The notes under the pieces were generated by a model. It was not told the origin of the DNA, did no database searches, and saw nothing but the letters and a program-made list of their open reading frames with translations. From Ephemerocybe angulata (taxonomy: Eukaryota > Basidiomycota > Agaricomycetes > Agaricales > Psathyrellaceae): a stretch of 64,000 nt of DNA. The translations under genes were made by a program, and so were the position numbers. This document shows positions 11,075-22,400 of the stretch, piece by piece. The stretch covers positions 558,001 through 622,000 of the forward strand of contig JAACJK010000111.1 in assembly GCA_013368325.1 (NCBI GenBank). The letters run 5' to 3'. The first letter of the stretch is position 1. Each line of letters starts with the position of its first letter.

Positions 11075-11944
11075 CCGGGCGGACTCAACGAGAATGAGCT
11101 GGGAGGGTCTCAAGCTTTAGCAGAAACGAAGCGAGCCTAAATCCGCCATTCAAATCCTGGCAACTGAGTATGCAGAGGCCGATGTAGAGGAGGATTCAAA
11201 GACAGGCGTCTCACCGTCACGCTAACGAGAGCCTCCAAGACGAAGCCGACAATTGGAAACATCCCTGAGGAGCCTTCTGGAACTACCGGTGCCACAAGGG
11301 TGACGAGAGCTAGGACAAGGTCCGCAAATGAAAACGGCCCCGGCGACGCCTCTGGCAGCAGGACCATGGCTAAGGCGTTGAACACTACAACTGGCCAGCT
11401 CCGCAGGACGTCGACACATGGCAACGGCAACAAGGAGACTCGCCTTGGACTCGCCGCGGCTAGAAAGTAAAAAAGCACGTACATATGGCTGTCATAGTCA
11501 CTTTATGATAGTCCATAGCGGCATAGCCGAATTCTGTTTCCTCAAACTCGCATTCGATTTGCCTTCTGTACCCCATGGACCTCAGGCGACGTCGGGCACA
11601 CTTCTTCGAAAGTCCTGCATATTCCGGTTATTTGTTTGTAATGTACCTAAGAAATGCACCAAAAAGACGTTCTAATCTTATTTTAAATGTTCTGAAGTTG
11701 TTCTTCTTATTCATACCCAGTTCATACCTGTGTCGTTCGTGGGCAAGGTGAGCCGTGCACGTGTAATTTAAAGTCAAAGGTTAGCTGTGAATTCGTCCTC
11801 TGTAGGTCAAACATTTCAAGTGATTTGCTCCAACTTTGTTCAGTGGGGTATTGACCATATACAAGGAAATCTGTGACCTACTTATCTGCATAAACATGAT
11901 GCTTCGCTCAGGATCGGAACTGGAAGACAATAGACGCCGAAGAA
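11075..11944. other. Intergenic between FunK1 copies 2 and 3
   Basis: About 870 bp. Remnants of a basic threonine/arginine-rich coding texture continue to about 11470 (TRVTRARTRSA in one frame, interrupted by stops). This suggests a decayed longer C-terminal tail. Nothing else seen. Confidence 0.4.
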
Positions 11945-11959
11945 ACGCCCCTATCCGGA
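11945..11959 (+). promoter_or_regulatory. Shared FunK1 upstream block (copy 3, shortened)
   Basis: ACGCCCCTATCCGGA, the same block as before copies 1, 2 and 4 but with a few bases lost, after AATAGACGCCGAAG and before a TTTGATGGCTCGGT segment. It lies 103 bp upstream of the copy 3 ATG. Confidence 0.5.
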
Positions 11960-12047
11960 GCAGCCACCTCTTTGATGGCTCGGTAATTATTAAATTAAGC
12001 CGGCAAACTTGCGCCAAAGTTGGACTTGAACCACCACATCCTCAACA

Positions 12048-13749
12048 ATGGACCTCTCAGGATACGAGCCTCCTATCGTACCCATTGGCACCAACTACCT
12101 CTACGAACTTCCGAATCAAGGCGACGACGGTTCCCAGTCCCGGTTCTTCCTCACAACGCGTCCTCTACGTGGCACCCGCGTCTGGGAGGCAATTGAAGTC
12201 TGGTCTCGAAAGAGACCTCAGCGTATTCGAGGAGCCAAGCCAGTAGTATTGAAGGATGTATGCATAGACAGCTCCCGCTTGACCGAAAAGGCTATTCAGA
12301 AGCAACTCTTTGGCGACATTCGAGCGTTTGCATCGAACCCTGAATGGAGAAAGCACCCACTCCTGTCGAAGTTCGACGAGGCCGACAAAGACAAGCTAGC
12401 CGAACTCTTCGAAAACGACAAGTTTGAAGACTTGTTTCTTCGCATTTCAATGGAACACAGTACTCCGGCAACGAAAAGCAACAACGATACGCATGCATCC
12501 CAGCATGTTGAGGGCGAGAACGGGGCGAGGGTGACAGAGACTTCGAAGATTCGGGTTGTCACCGTGTTTGAGGAGGTATGCACAGCCCTCGATGACCTCC
12601 AAACACTTGGCGAGGTCATAGATATTATGAAGCAAACCCTCCTTCGTGAGTATCTATTCGCGTTGTGTACGATCCATTACTGAGAGTCACCCTTCAGCAC
12701 TACAGTTGATGATGCTCGCTGGATGGGTTCACCGTGACATAAGTTCTGGAAACATTTTGGCGTTTCGAAAACACAACGATGCACCCTGGACGGTGAAGCT
12801 GGCTGATCTTGAATACGCGAAGAAGTGGTCTCCAGAGGCCAAGCAGGACGACTCTAAAACGGTATGCCCCCACATTGATAACTCATATGCGGCCAATTAA
12901 CTTCCAGACTCAAAGGGCACTGCTTTCTTTATGCCATGGGAAATCCAAAATCGTCGAAGAGAGCGCAAGTCCTGCAGAGATCCTTGGATCATCCTGATCT
13001 ACGACTTTCAGCACGACCTCGAATCAATATGGTGGATTTGGTTGTGGATAATAACCTGCCGGGTTCTAGGTTGGCAGTACTCGCGGGACTTGGTTGCGGG
13101 AATCTTTGTTGACATCGCACGACCGGGAGACCGGCGCCGCGAGGACGCTTGGGGGATGGGAATCCCTGGACTCGACATCTACATTCACGAAGCCCTCAAA
13201 AGCTTCCCCCCTATCATCGACCGCGTCCGAGACCGACTGGTGGACTTGATGATCATGCATGTTCAACAACCGGCGGAGGCCAACTTCGAGAGATTCTCTG
13301 AAGGTCATATGCTTTTAAAGCGGGGGCTGGAAGACCTCGATGCTACTAAGCCCATGTGGGAGGACGTGAAGCTTGAAGGGCACAAAGAACATCGAGACAA
13401 ACTAGCAGAGAGGGGACTGCTCAAGCAAATATCTAAGGCAAAGCGGGAAAAGGGAAATATCGTTACTCGGCCACCACTTGAGGAGCCTCAAGCAACCCGC
13501 GCGTCCCAAACCCCTTTAAAGCGCCTTCGCGACGATTCGGACCGGACCACCAAAGCGCGCGCCGAACCCAACAGCACAACCCGAGCGACGAGATCCAAGA
13601 CGGCTTCAACGCTGAAGGATAGTCTACGAAATGGCGTTAAGAGAACGGTGACGGGGGCCAGCGTAGAAGCCTTTCGGAGGGTGGCCCCTAAGGATTCTAC
13701 GACGAGCAAGGTTGGTGGTACTGTCAGGAAGAGGCGTCGCGGCTCGTAG
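12048..13749 (+). CDS. FunK1 fungal-type protein kinase, copy 3 (B subtype)
   Basis: FunK1 kinase, apparently intact, about 530 aa. Exons 12048-12645, 12698-12861, 12916-13749. Contains MDLSGYEPP, FFLTTRPLRGTRVWEAIE, VVLKDVC, VVTVFEEVCTALDDLQTLGE, then a full catalytic loop WVHRDISSGNILAFR with canonical HRD, KLADLEYAKK, GTAFFMPWEI and YDFQHDLESIWWIWLW. After the kinase fold comes the B-subtype signature: ITCR, GIPGLDIYIHEALKSFPPII and MHVQQPAEANFERFSE, shared with copy 5 but not with copies 1, 2 and 4. The tail is rich in Lys, Arg and Thr with TRATRSKTAST, and ends in RKRRRGS, a likely nuclear localisation signal. Exon 3 uses an AAG acceptor to keep the GTAFF motif in frame. Its target pathway is unknown. 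Confidence 0.9.
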
Positions 13750-13912
13750 CCATGCAGCTACCGTTTTCTGTATAACTAGTGATTCTTTGGGCTTTCATGT
13801 CTCAAGCATTCTTATCCTTTACCTCTGTAGATATGCCTTTCAAGCTAAACTGAACACTGTCCTTACCAAATCACAACTCTTGTCATGCCGAACACAATAG
13901 ACGCCGAAGGAA

Positions 13913-13931
13913 GCGCCAGCCCCTATCCGGA
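13913..13931 (+). promoter_or_regulatory. Shared FunK1 upstream block (copy 4)
   Basis: GCGCCAGCCCCTATCCGGA, 114 bp upstream of the copy 4 ATG, within a longer conserved flank: AATAGACGCCGAAGGAAGC before it, TTTGATGGTTCGGTCATTAA after it, and a GAACCACCACATCCTCAAC segment near the start codon. Confidence 0.55.
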
Positions 13932-14026
13932 ACGGCCGCGCCGTTGTTTGATGGTTCGGTCATTAAGCCGGCAAGTCCCTCAACCAAGGTCGTACTTGAA
14001 CCACCACATCCTCAACATCATATGCA

Positions 14027-15829
14027 ATGGACCTCTCAGGGTATGAGCCTCCTATACTAGCTATCGGATCCAACTACCTCTACGAGCTTCCAAATCAAGG
14101 CGAAGATGGCTCTCAATCTCGGTTCTTCCTCACGACTCGATCTTTACATGGCACTCGGGTTTGGGAAGCAATTGAAGTCGAGTCAAGGGAGCGGCCCGAG
14201 AAACTCGGAGGAGCGAAGCCGGTCGTGCTGAAGGACGCGCGGATTGCCAACTCTCGCATGACGGAGAAGGATATACAAACGCAACTTTTCGACGACATCC
14301 GAGGATTTGCGGCTATGCCTCACTGGAGAGAGCACGCGCTTTTGTCCAAATTCAACGAAGGGGAGAAGGACAGACTAGGCGAGCTGTTTGTGGACGACAA
14401 GTTTGAAAACTTGTTTCTTCGGATATCTCTCGAATACAGATGCGTCAACGCGAGCATCAGGAGCCCGACGAATGAAGGGACTGCGGGCAAGGTCACTTCG
14501 GCTCAAGCGGACACAGGGGAACGACGCGCTGCGGCCACCTCAAGGGACAGGGTCATCACGGTGTTCGAAGAACTGTGTACAGCTCTTCATGACCTTCCTA
14601 CACTTGGCGAGGCTACTCATGTCTTGAGGCAGGGTGCTGTAGGTGTGTACGCAACCTTTCGTGCGCCTAGGCTTCGATTTCCTGACGTTCCCATTCCTTA
14701 GCGTTGCAATTGATGATGATAGCTGGGTGGATCCACCACGACATAAGCTCCGGGAACATTCTAGCGTTCCGAGAAAACGAAGATGCACCCTGGACGGTGA
14801 AGCTGGCGGACCTCGAGTATGCGCATAAATATCTACCCCGGGGCGAACATATTCATACCAAGGTTGTGAGTTGCGGTTCAATCGGCTAACTGCGATATAT
14901 ACTGACTTCTACTTGACTAGGGTACTCCCTTCTTCATGCCCTTTGAAGTGCAGCAGCAGAGGCGGCTCAACTGGTTCATGCTTCCTGGGAACTTGAAGGC
15001 AACCGTCATCTACGACCCCCAGCATGATGTGGAATCGATTTGGTGGATCTGGCTCTGGATCGTTAGCATGCGAATCTCTGGTCGCGAAGCTTCGCGCACA
15101 GCCTACCAGTCGGCTTTCAAGGCTGTTGCGCATATGGAGGACCTAGACCGCCAAAGAGCGTGGACAGGAAGTCCAAACCTCAAGGAATGCGTTGGCGAGG
15201 ATCTAGGTGATGTTGCCGCCATCATCCACAACCTGCGGCTTGCCTTTCTACGACTTTGCGCCAGCCACAAGGACACATCACCGCAAGACAATTATGATCG
15301 ATACTCCGAAGCACATGCTCTGCTGACAGACGCTTTCATTCAAGTCGATGCCACTAGGCACGTTTGGGAACTTCTTCCCCTCGTTCAGAAGGCAGAGATG
15401 CATTCGGCAGTGAAGGTCAAACTCGACACCTCCAGCACAGGATTGTGGGACTCATGCATCGATGACGGTTTCCGCAGCGCCCCTGGGCCTCAACCCCAAA
15501 TCGAATTGGACGATCTCCCCGCTGAAGCGGCAAATATTGCCCACAAAAGGACTCGACCAAATCAAAAGGCTTCTCAAGAGCAGAGGAGTATCCCTAATAT
15601 CTCACGTATGACAAGGTCCAGGACAAAGCTCTTAATGGAAGAAACAACTCGAAAAGCGGCTGACCGTACCCCACCGATGACAAGGGCCAGAACTCGACTC
15701 GTGAAGGAGGTAGCAGCGGTGAACAATGACGCGACAAGGCTGAAGAGGACCAGGAAACGAACAATAGCGGAAAGTCTTCCTAATCAACCATCGGTCGACA
15801 ACAGGACCAAAAAGGCGCGATATCGCTGA
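14027..15829 (+). CDS. FunK1 fungal-type protein kinase, copy 4 (A subtype)
   Basis: FunK1 kinase, intact, about 560 aa. Exons 14027-14642, 14702-14865, 14921-15829. Motifs in order: MDLSGYEPP, FFLTTRSLHGTRVWEAIE, VVLKDAR, FEELCTALHDLPTLGE, catalytic loop WIHHDISSGNILAFR (HHD, catalytic Asp and following Asn kept), KLADLEYAHK, GTPFFMPFEV, YDPQHDVESIWWIWLW. The post-kinase segment SHKDTSPQDNYDRYSEAH matches copies 1 and 2 (A subtype). The long basic tail has three TR-type motifs, MTRSRTKL, MTRARTRL and TRLKRTRKR, and ends in KKARYR, so nuclear localisation is likely. It lies 277 bp after copy 3, in the same direction, with its own copy of the shared upstream block. Confidence 0.9.
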
Positions 15830-16703
15830 TCCATTGTGTAGGGTACCATTGGCATTAAGCTTCTCTTCAATACCTTCTATCTCAATAAATGCCACAATGC
15901 CCTGATATCTCTGACAATGTTCGTGAGTATGATTCCGCGGATGTTCATTGGGCTAAGTATTAGTGACTTCGCTCTTTACTCTCTGTGGTTTGCGTACATT
16001 GCACGAGTGCTCGTGGATGTCGGACATGTCCTATATCTACACGTCCATCCACTGTTCATCGTTCGAGGAGTTTCCCAGCGCTGTGCCCACTCGGGCCTCT
16101 CCGAGTCCATCAGGCTGCGAAGAACTTAGCAACCATAAGTATTTGTAGTGGACCGTCAGTCCTCATTTCAAATTGCACATATTTCACACTTCTCACAAAC
16201 TTCTCAATGCCCTCACTGGCCATGTCACCCACCCTGGAGAGTATTGCTACGAGCTTCCGAATTAGCATGCTGGATCAACAAAAAGTCTGGGAAAATGACT
16301 CAAACGGTTTCCTGTCCTTGAGCAATCATCGAATACACATTAACAGTGTGGTGAATATGATAATGGTTAGGTTTGTGTTAGGTGGCTTCATGGTTCATAG
16401 TATAGATAGGGTGCCACGATAGGTTTTGATCTAGTACCATGTCTTCTTTAGGACTCTGCCCGCACTGATATCAAGGCCTGTAACTACCGCATACCCGTTC
16501 TTACTATCGACATCCATCATGATCGAGCAACGAGAATAGACGCCTATAGACGCTCACTGGCACTCCGGGTCGGAAGCGCTGACCCCGCACTTTGATCCGC
16601 GATGATGAGGCCCAGCCCCCGGGCCAGCGCACGAAGCGGCACGATCAAACCTGAACTTGAACCACAACATTGTTCACGCCTTCGCTCCTTGTACCCATTT
16701 CCA
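15830..16703. other. Intergenic between FunK1 copies 4 and 5
   Basis: About 870 bp, longer than the 3-4 spacing. Near 16533 the sequence GAATAGACGCC recalls the start of the shared FunK1 flank, but the 19-bp block itself is not preserved before copy 5. A polyadenylation-like AATAAATG is seen at about 15884. No other feature. Confidence 0.45.
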
Positions 16704-18383
16704 ATGGATCTCACAGGCTATGAGCCCCCCATAGAGGCCATTGGCGACAACTACCTCTACGAACTCCCGAATCGGGGAAAAAAGGGCACTCAATCCCGTT
16801 TCTTTCTCACCACACGCTCGTTACACCGCACTCGCGTCTGGGAAGCTATTGAAGTCAAATCAAGGGAGCAGCCTACGCCGGTTCCAAATGCTAAACTGGT
16901 CGTGTTGAAGGACGCCTGGATAGACGAGACCCGTTTGACAGAGCTGGCCATTCAAACTCAACTTTTCGACGATATCAGGGCATTTGCTGCTACACCTGAC
17001 TGGAGGGAGCACCCGCTCTTAGGAAAGCTCGAGGACGCCGATAAGGATAGGCTAGGCTCTCTTTTTGAGGGGGACAAGTTCAAAGACTTGTTTCTTCGCG
17101 CAGCTCTTGAACATAAGAGCCGGACAAGAGTGCCACTGCACTCCAGCGGTGATTCCAAGGAACTGAAAGCGTCTGCGGATGACGAGACTTCAGGTAGCAA
17201 TACCAAAGGACCGAAGACCAGGGTTGTCACCGTATTCGAAGAAGTTTGCACAGCGCTTGATGACCTTCCAACGCTTGGTGATGCAATGGACGTCATGAAG
17301 CAGTGTCTTGTTGGTTAGTGGTTTCACTATACTGGTACTGTTCCCTAAAGTTCTCTTCTTAGCTTTGCAGTTAATGATGGTCGCTGGATGGGTCCACCGG
17401 GATATCAGCGCTGGCAACATACTAGCCTATAGAGCGAAGGAGGGCGATCGGTGGTCTTTGAAACTGGCTGACCTCGAATATGCGAAGAAATGCTCATTCG
17501 ACACCACCACCTACGACTCGAGGGTTGTAAGTAAAACTATAACGATATCAAAAAACTTTCGGCCTCTGATCTTCTGTACCAGGGCACGAGTTTCTTCATG
17601 CCTTGGGAAATCCAAAATTGCCTCAGGGTTACGGGGAACTTCAGGACGCCCAGGGGTGTCAATCACGACTACCAACACGATCTCGAGTCGTTGTGGTGGA
17701 TCTGGCTGTGGATCATCACCTGTCGGATCCAGGACCACCCCGGCTCCCGGAAGGTGGTAGCAGGTCTGTTCGAGGAGCTCTACGACCATAATCCCTATCG
17801 GAAACTCGCCTGGGCTCACGGTATCGAAGGGCTTGAAACCCACCTCCATCAAAGCCTCCAAGCCTTCCCGCCTATTGTGGATCGTCTCCGCCACCAACTA
17901 GGAGATCTCTCCCTCATGCACGTTTCCGGACCTGCGGAAGCCAACTACGACAGGTACTCCGAGGCTCATGCGTTGTTCAGGCGCGAGCTGCATCGGACTG
18001 AGGAAGCCAGGGCGGCCTGGGGGCCCGTCAAACTCAAAACGAACAAGCCAGTTGCAGGAAAGGCGCCAACGAAAACAACCGGCAATCCCAAGGCGTCGTA
18101 TTCCGGCAACGGTTGTCGTCCATCGCGAGGAGGATTTTCTCGGCCGGCTCAGGTATCCCCGGCCTCAACGAAGCGCCTTCGCTCTATTAACGATGATATG
18201 GATCGTGATCATGAAGATCAACCGGTGTTGCCGAAACCATTGAAATACAGCAAGAAGGCTACGAAGATGCAGGGCTCGAAGGAAGCGAATGGTAGCACCT
18301 TCCCCTTGACGAGATCAAGGACGAGACTCATGAAGGGGAGAATTCAAGAAGTCACTGGAACGCGCTCAAAGCGAGGACGTTGA
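16704..18383 (+). CDS. FunK1 fungal-type protein kinase, copy 5 (B subtype)
   Basis: FunK1 kinase, intact, about 525 aa. Exons 16704-17313, 17363-17526, 17583-18383. The frame is open further upstream, but MDLTGYEPP is the family start. Motifs: FFLTTRSLHRTRVWEAIE, VVLKDAW, FEEVCTALDDLPTLGD, catalytic loop WVHRDISAGNILAYR with full HRD, KLADLEYAKK, GTSFFMPWEI, YQHDLESLWWIWLW. The B-subtype segment ITCRIQ, GIEGLETHLHQ, FPPIVDRLR and MHVSGPAEANYDRYSEAH pairs it with copy 3. The tail carries PLTRSRTRLMK and ends in RSKRGR. The conserved 5' flank of the other copies has diverged here, so this copy may be the oldest of the array or may have lost shared regulation. Confidence 0.9.
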
Positions 18384-19422
18384 AACCCCGGAAGACAGAG
18401 ATTTATTCATGCCCGCCGGAGAGTTTCAAATTCGCCACTATTCCAGGGCAGTGGCGAATTACCACCTATCGAGTTGTTGGCAAGCACAACTATCTATTTA
18501 CCTTGCTCTACTAATTATCGTTGTCGATTTATCGAACAGTCTGAGCATGCACCCTCTCGATTCCAAGCCATCTCAAATCTTAAACGAGCCGCCTGCACGC
18601 TCAGGGCCAGGTACCGCCAAACGTTCTTCTCAGAATTCGTTGGAAGCCCAGGGCAAGTCCTACTGTCGAGTCGCCTACAGGACGCCACCGGGCGCCAATG
18701 CACACTCCTGGCCCAAAATGACCCCAGCTTATGGACTCTGCATCGTGGCAAGGCTAATTACACGACGTATGTAGAGCAATACCGGCAAGCACAGTGATTT
18801 CAATTGAACAACTTTGAAGTAAAAACGAGTCTGGGCCCTTGACCATCCCGACTCAGAAGACAATTTCCACGTGGAATGTTCATAGTAGAAAGTCGGTCGC
18901 GAAAGTGGCGAGAAAGCCTCATTGAAGGCAGGTGGCACGTTATTGCGCCGCTGCACTGACGGCCGGCGTCAATGCAACATGTATAGAACTCGGGTTAGAC
19001 GCGCGGGAACGGGTAAGTATAAACAGATCTCGTCGGTCGCTGGGCCCCAAATCGTAACTGAACTGGTTCATGTTCATTCCCCGTCCGGAGGCCACACTGC
19101 GCTAAATACGCGCAACCTTTGTTCGACGGAATCAATGCAGTGGACGAGAGAATTACTGTAAGGGATAGCAATGCGATAACGACAGATGGTTGGGATACAG
19201 GTACACACAAGTATAGAGGTATGGGAGCGGTCTATGCCTCTAGGTGGGCGGCAGAAGCAAGAGGTACAGCGAAAGGATCGGGAATTAAGTTTCAGGGCAC
19301 ACTAGACGTGCTAATTAGTGCCCCAAATGATAAGAAAAGAAAGACGGCGGCAAAAGAACGTGGCGATTGACGGCCCATGGTACCTTGGTATGCCATAGAA
19401 AAGGTGTTTTTAGTGGGAGAAC
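18384..19422. other. Intergenic, end of FunK1 array to methyltransferase 3' end
   Basis: About 1 kb with only short ORFs. No motif, repeat or RNA gene recognised. Confidence 0.5.
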
Positions 19423-22400
19423 TTATGCCGCTGAGGCCATCATGCTCTCGTCAAGCTTGATCGCCTCATAGACTCTGAACGTCCGAACATGGGCCATCTC
19501 CCCTCGAGAGTACGGGGGAGCAAGACTGGGGGCGGGGGACGACGAGCGCGCTGACGACGAGGGTATTGGGATGGAAGCGCTGGCGACGGGCGGTTGGGGT
19601 TCTGGGGTGGCGGCGGCTGGAAACCCTGATGTCGACGAAGCAATCTTCGGTGTAATTTGAGATCTGGAACCGGTTGGGCTATCGGACCCATCTTGTGGCC
19701 ATGCAAAGCGCTGGCGCAGTTCGCTACAGAGAAAGGATGTCGTTAACGCCCACAGATAACGAAGAGGCGCGTAACACGCGAGGCGCAATTGAATAGAGAA
19801 GATAACACTTACGACTGGTATTCCCACATCGCATCCTGCCCATCCGATGAAACGGACATGATAGAGCCTCGCGTGCTCGCACCATCAGACATGGACGGTG
19901 ACTTATCTCTACCTCGGTAGTCCGGCGGGTGGTTGAATCGTGCGCGAAGAAACCTGCAGGCCGAAGTATTGAGTCACGAGCGCCTCTGATAATGATCAAG
20001 CGGGAACTGAACGTACCCTTCATACTCCCAAAGTGCCTCAAGAACTGAGTCTTCGTCAATCTCCTCGTCTTCAGTGGCCTCCATCGCGTGTTCCACCAGG
20101 AACTTCTTCGCCGAGAGCAGCATCCTCAAATGCTTAGACGCGTGAATCTCTAGTTCCTGTTGAGTCATGGGAATGAAAGTGGATGGCGATAACACGAGCC
20201 CAGGCGAGCGCGATAGAGGCGTTCCAGCCATGCGTTGCGACCGGACGGTCCTAGAAGGAGACAGGGAGGGGATATGCCTGAAGTTGCTCCCAAAGCTGCC
20301 ATAGCGATCGTGGCTCATCGCCCCAGAGTCATCAGTTCGTCCACGGGGTCCATCGTCCTCCAGAGAAACATCGGGAGGCGCCAAAGACAAGTGCATAGTA
20401 CGCATCTCTCGAGCGTGACCGAACACATCTTTCATCAGGTCCAAGACGAACTCCTCTGGGCTCATGTGAATGCCGAACTTGTGAGTGAGCATGTGCTCGA
20501 AGAGTGACTCTAAGTCCCGGGAGGTCGCTGCATGTCGATTCCAGGATCGTAGACGGCTGCTAGTCTGCGTTGCTTGGCTGCGATTTCTGGGAAGGGGGGT
20601 TGCTCGTGGATCGCGCTGGAAGGAGGCACGGTCCATGCGTGCCTCAGGCTCCCTGCCGCTCAACGTCGCAGTCTCGTCGAGATCGCTTTCTCCCTCCTCC
20701 TTGACCTGGTACAGATCGAGAAGGTCTTCTTCCGCTTCGTCATCCTCTTCTGGGAACCCGAGTCCTGGATTGGAATAGTCGGCGTCATCGTAGATGCAAA
20801 AGGTGGAGAACGCAGATGTCGGGATGTTGATATCCAGCCGGGGTGCAAACATATTAAGTCGGGGGGTTGAAGGGGCTGCCAGACCAGACATCGATGATAC
20901 GGCGGGCTTGCCATATGGGAAGATGATACTGTCATCGATGAGTTCCAATCGCCCGCCAATCGTCAACACTCTGCAGACCTCCTGGAAGACAAAGATCCAG
21001 GCGTCTGCCGTGATACAGAGAGTGAGCGCTGACATCCGCACGAGATCGAAAGCGTTATCGTTGAACGGGAGCCGCTGCTTCAAGCTAGGGAGATCGGAGG
21101 AGTTCATCGTCCGATGCCGACAAATAGCATAAAGTAAACTCACAAATTGCCCCGGACGAACCGAATGTTGTCTGCGACCCCTTGCTTCACCGCCCAAGGT
21201 AAGAGAACCTTCGAGATGTCTACCATGTCGTATCCAGTAACCTTCGTCCCATGACCCTTCCACGCGATAGCGGCGTCCACGACCCAATGCCTGAAGAAAA
21301 CATGGTGAGTCAAACTACCAAAGTCGGAGAACATGACGTACCCTTGGCCACACCCAAGATCAAGAACGGTCGCTGGCGGATCGGAGCCGTACTCATAGAA
21401 GCTGGGACACCCAGTCCCGTTCAACCGGTTCATAAGATCACCCGTATGTCGATCACTAGGTGAGGGATCGTCAGTGTCAAGGATTGGTGAAGGGAGCAAC
21501 ACCGTGACGTACTTGTCAAGCAATATGGTGTCGTATGGGTCCAGAGGATAAGCGCCAATCCTCGACTTGATACGTTTTACCCTCTCTTGCCTTCGGAACT
21601 CGGGCGACATATGCTTAGCCCTGTAGGCTTCGAATTCAGGACCGGCCGGCCCTCCACCGCTCGTCGTCGAGCCGAGCTGCGATGCCCCATCGTAGTACTC
21701 AGCGGAGGAACGCTCGGATTGGGCGAGGGTGAAGAACATGGGGGACGGTGGCGTTTTAGGTCGTATGTCGATGTCGGACTTTTTCTTCTTGAGAGAGATG
21801 CCCATGAAGCGGGTGCGACTGCCAGCACTTGGCGGTCCAGATCCAGACGAGTTCCTCGATTGCTTCGGCTTCTTCGTGAACTTGAAGCTCGGCATCGTGA
21901 GAGGCGTCGTTTTGGGTTGGGCTCGGGACCGTCCACCAGGGTATACAAACCCGGGGTTCGAGCGAATCGACGCCGCAGAGCTACTTCCGGAGGAGGTATT
22001 CGTCGTACCTGTGGTGGCCGTCGACATTTTACGTGCTCGCGTGAAGGGATGCTCGTCGTGCGACATGCTACTACCTGTTCCCGGTCCGTCCTTGGAGGAT
22101 CCAGAGGATGACTGGCCGGAATTCTGCGACCGCGACAAAGAAGTAAGAGATCTCGGTTGAGGACTGGTAGGTACCGCTGTCCTAGGCCCGTCGACGGGAG
22201 ACGCTGGGCCGACATTATACTCTCTTCCCTTCTCGATGCTGGATTTGCTCTTCTTCCCGGTAATATTGACCTTGACCTTGCCAGTCGAATTCGAAATTTT
22301 TGGTTTGACGCTCGACCGACTCCCTGGGAAGACGAATACGGGGCTGCCCTTCTCCTGAGAACTTCCGGACCCAGATGCCGATGACTTTCGAGAAGTCGTA

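Noticed and set aside
2431..18383. FunK1 copies as catalytically dead pseudokinases
   Set aside because: Although A types lack the HRD arginine, the putative ATP lysine, catalytic Asp, following Asn and metal-binding Asp are all present, so inactivity cannot be claimed.
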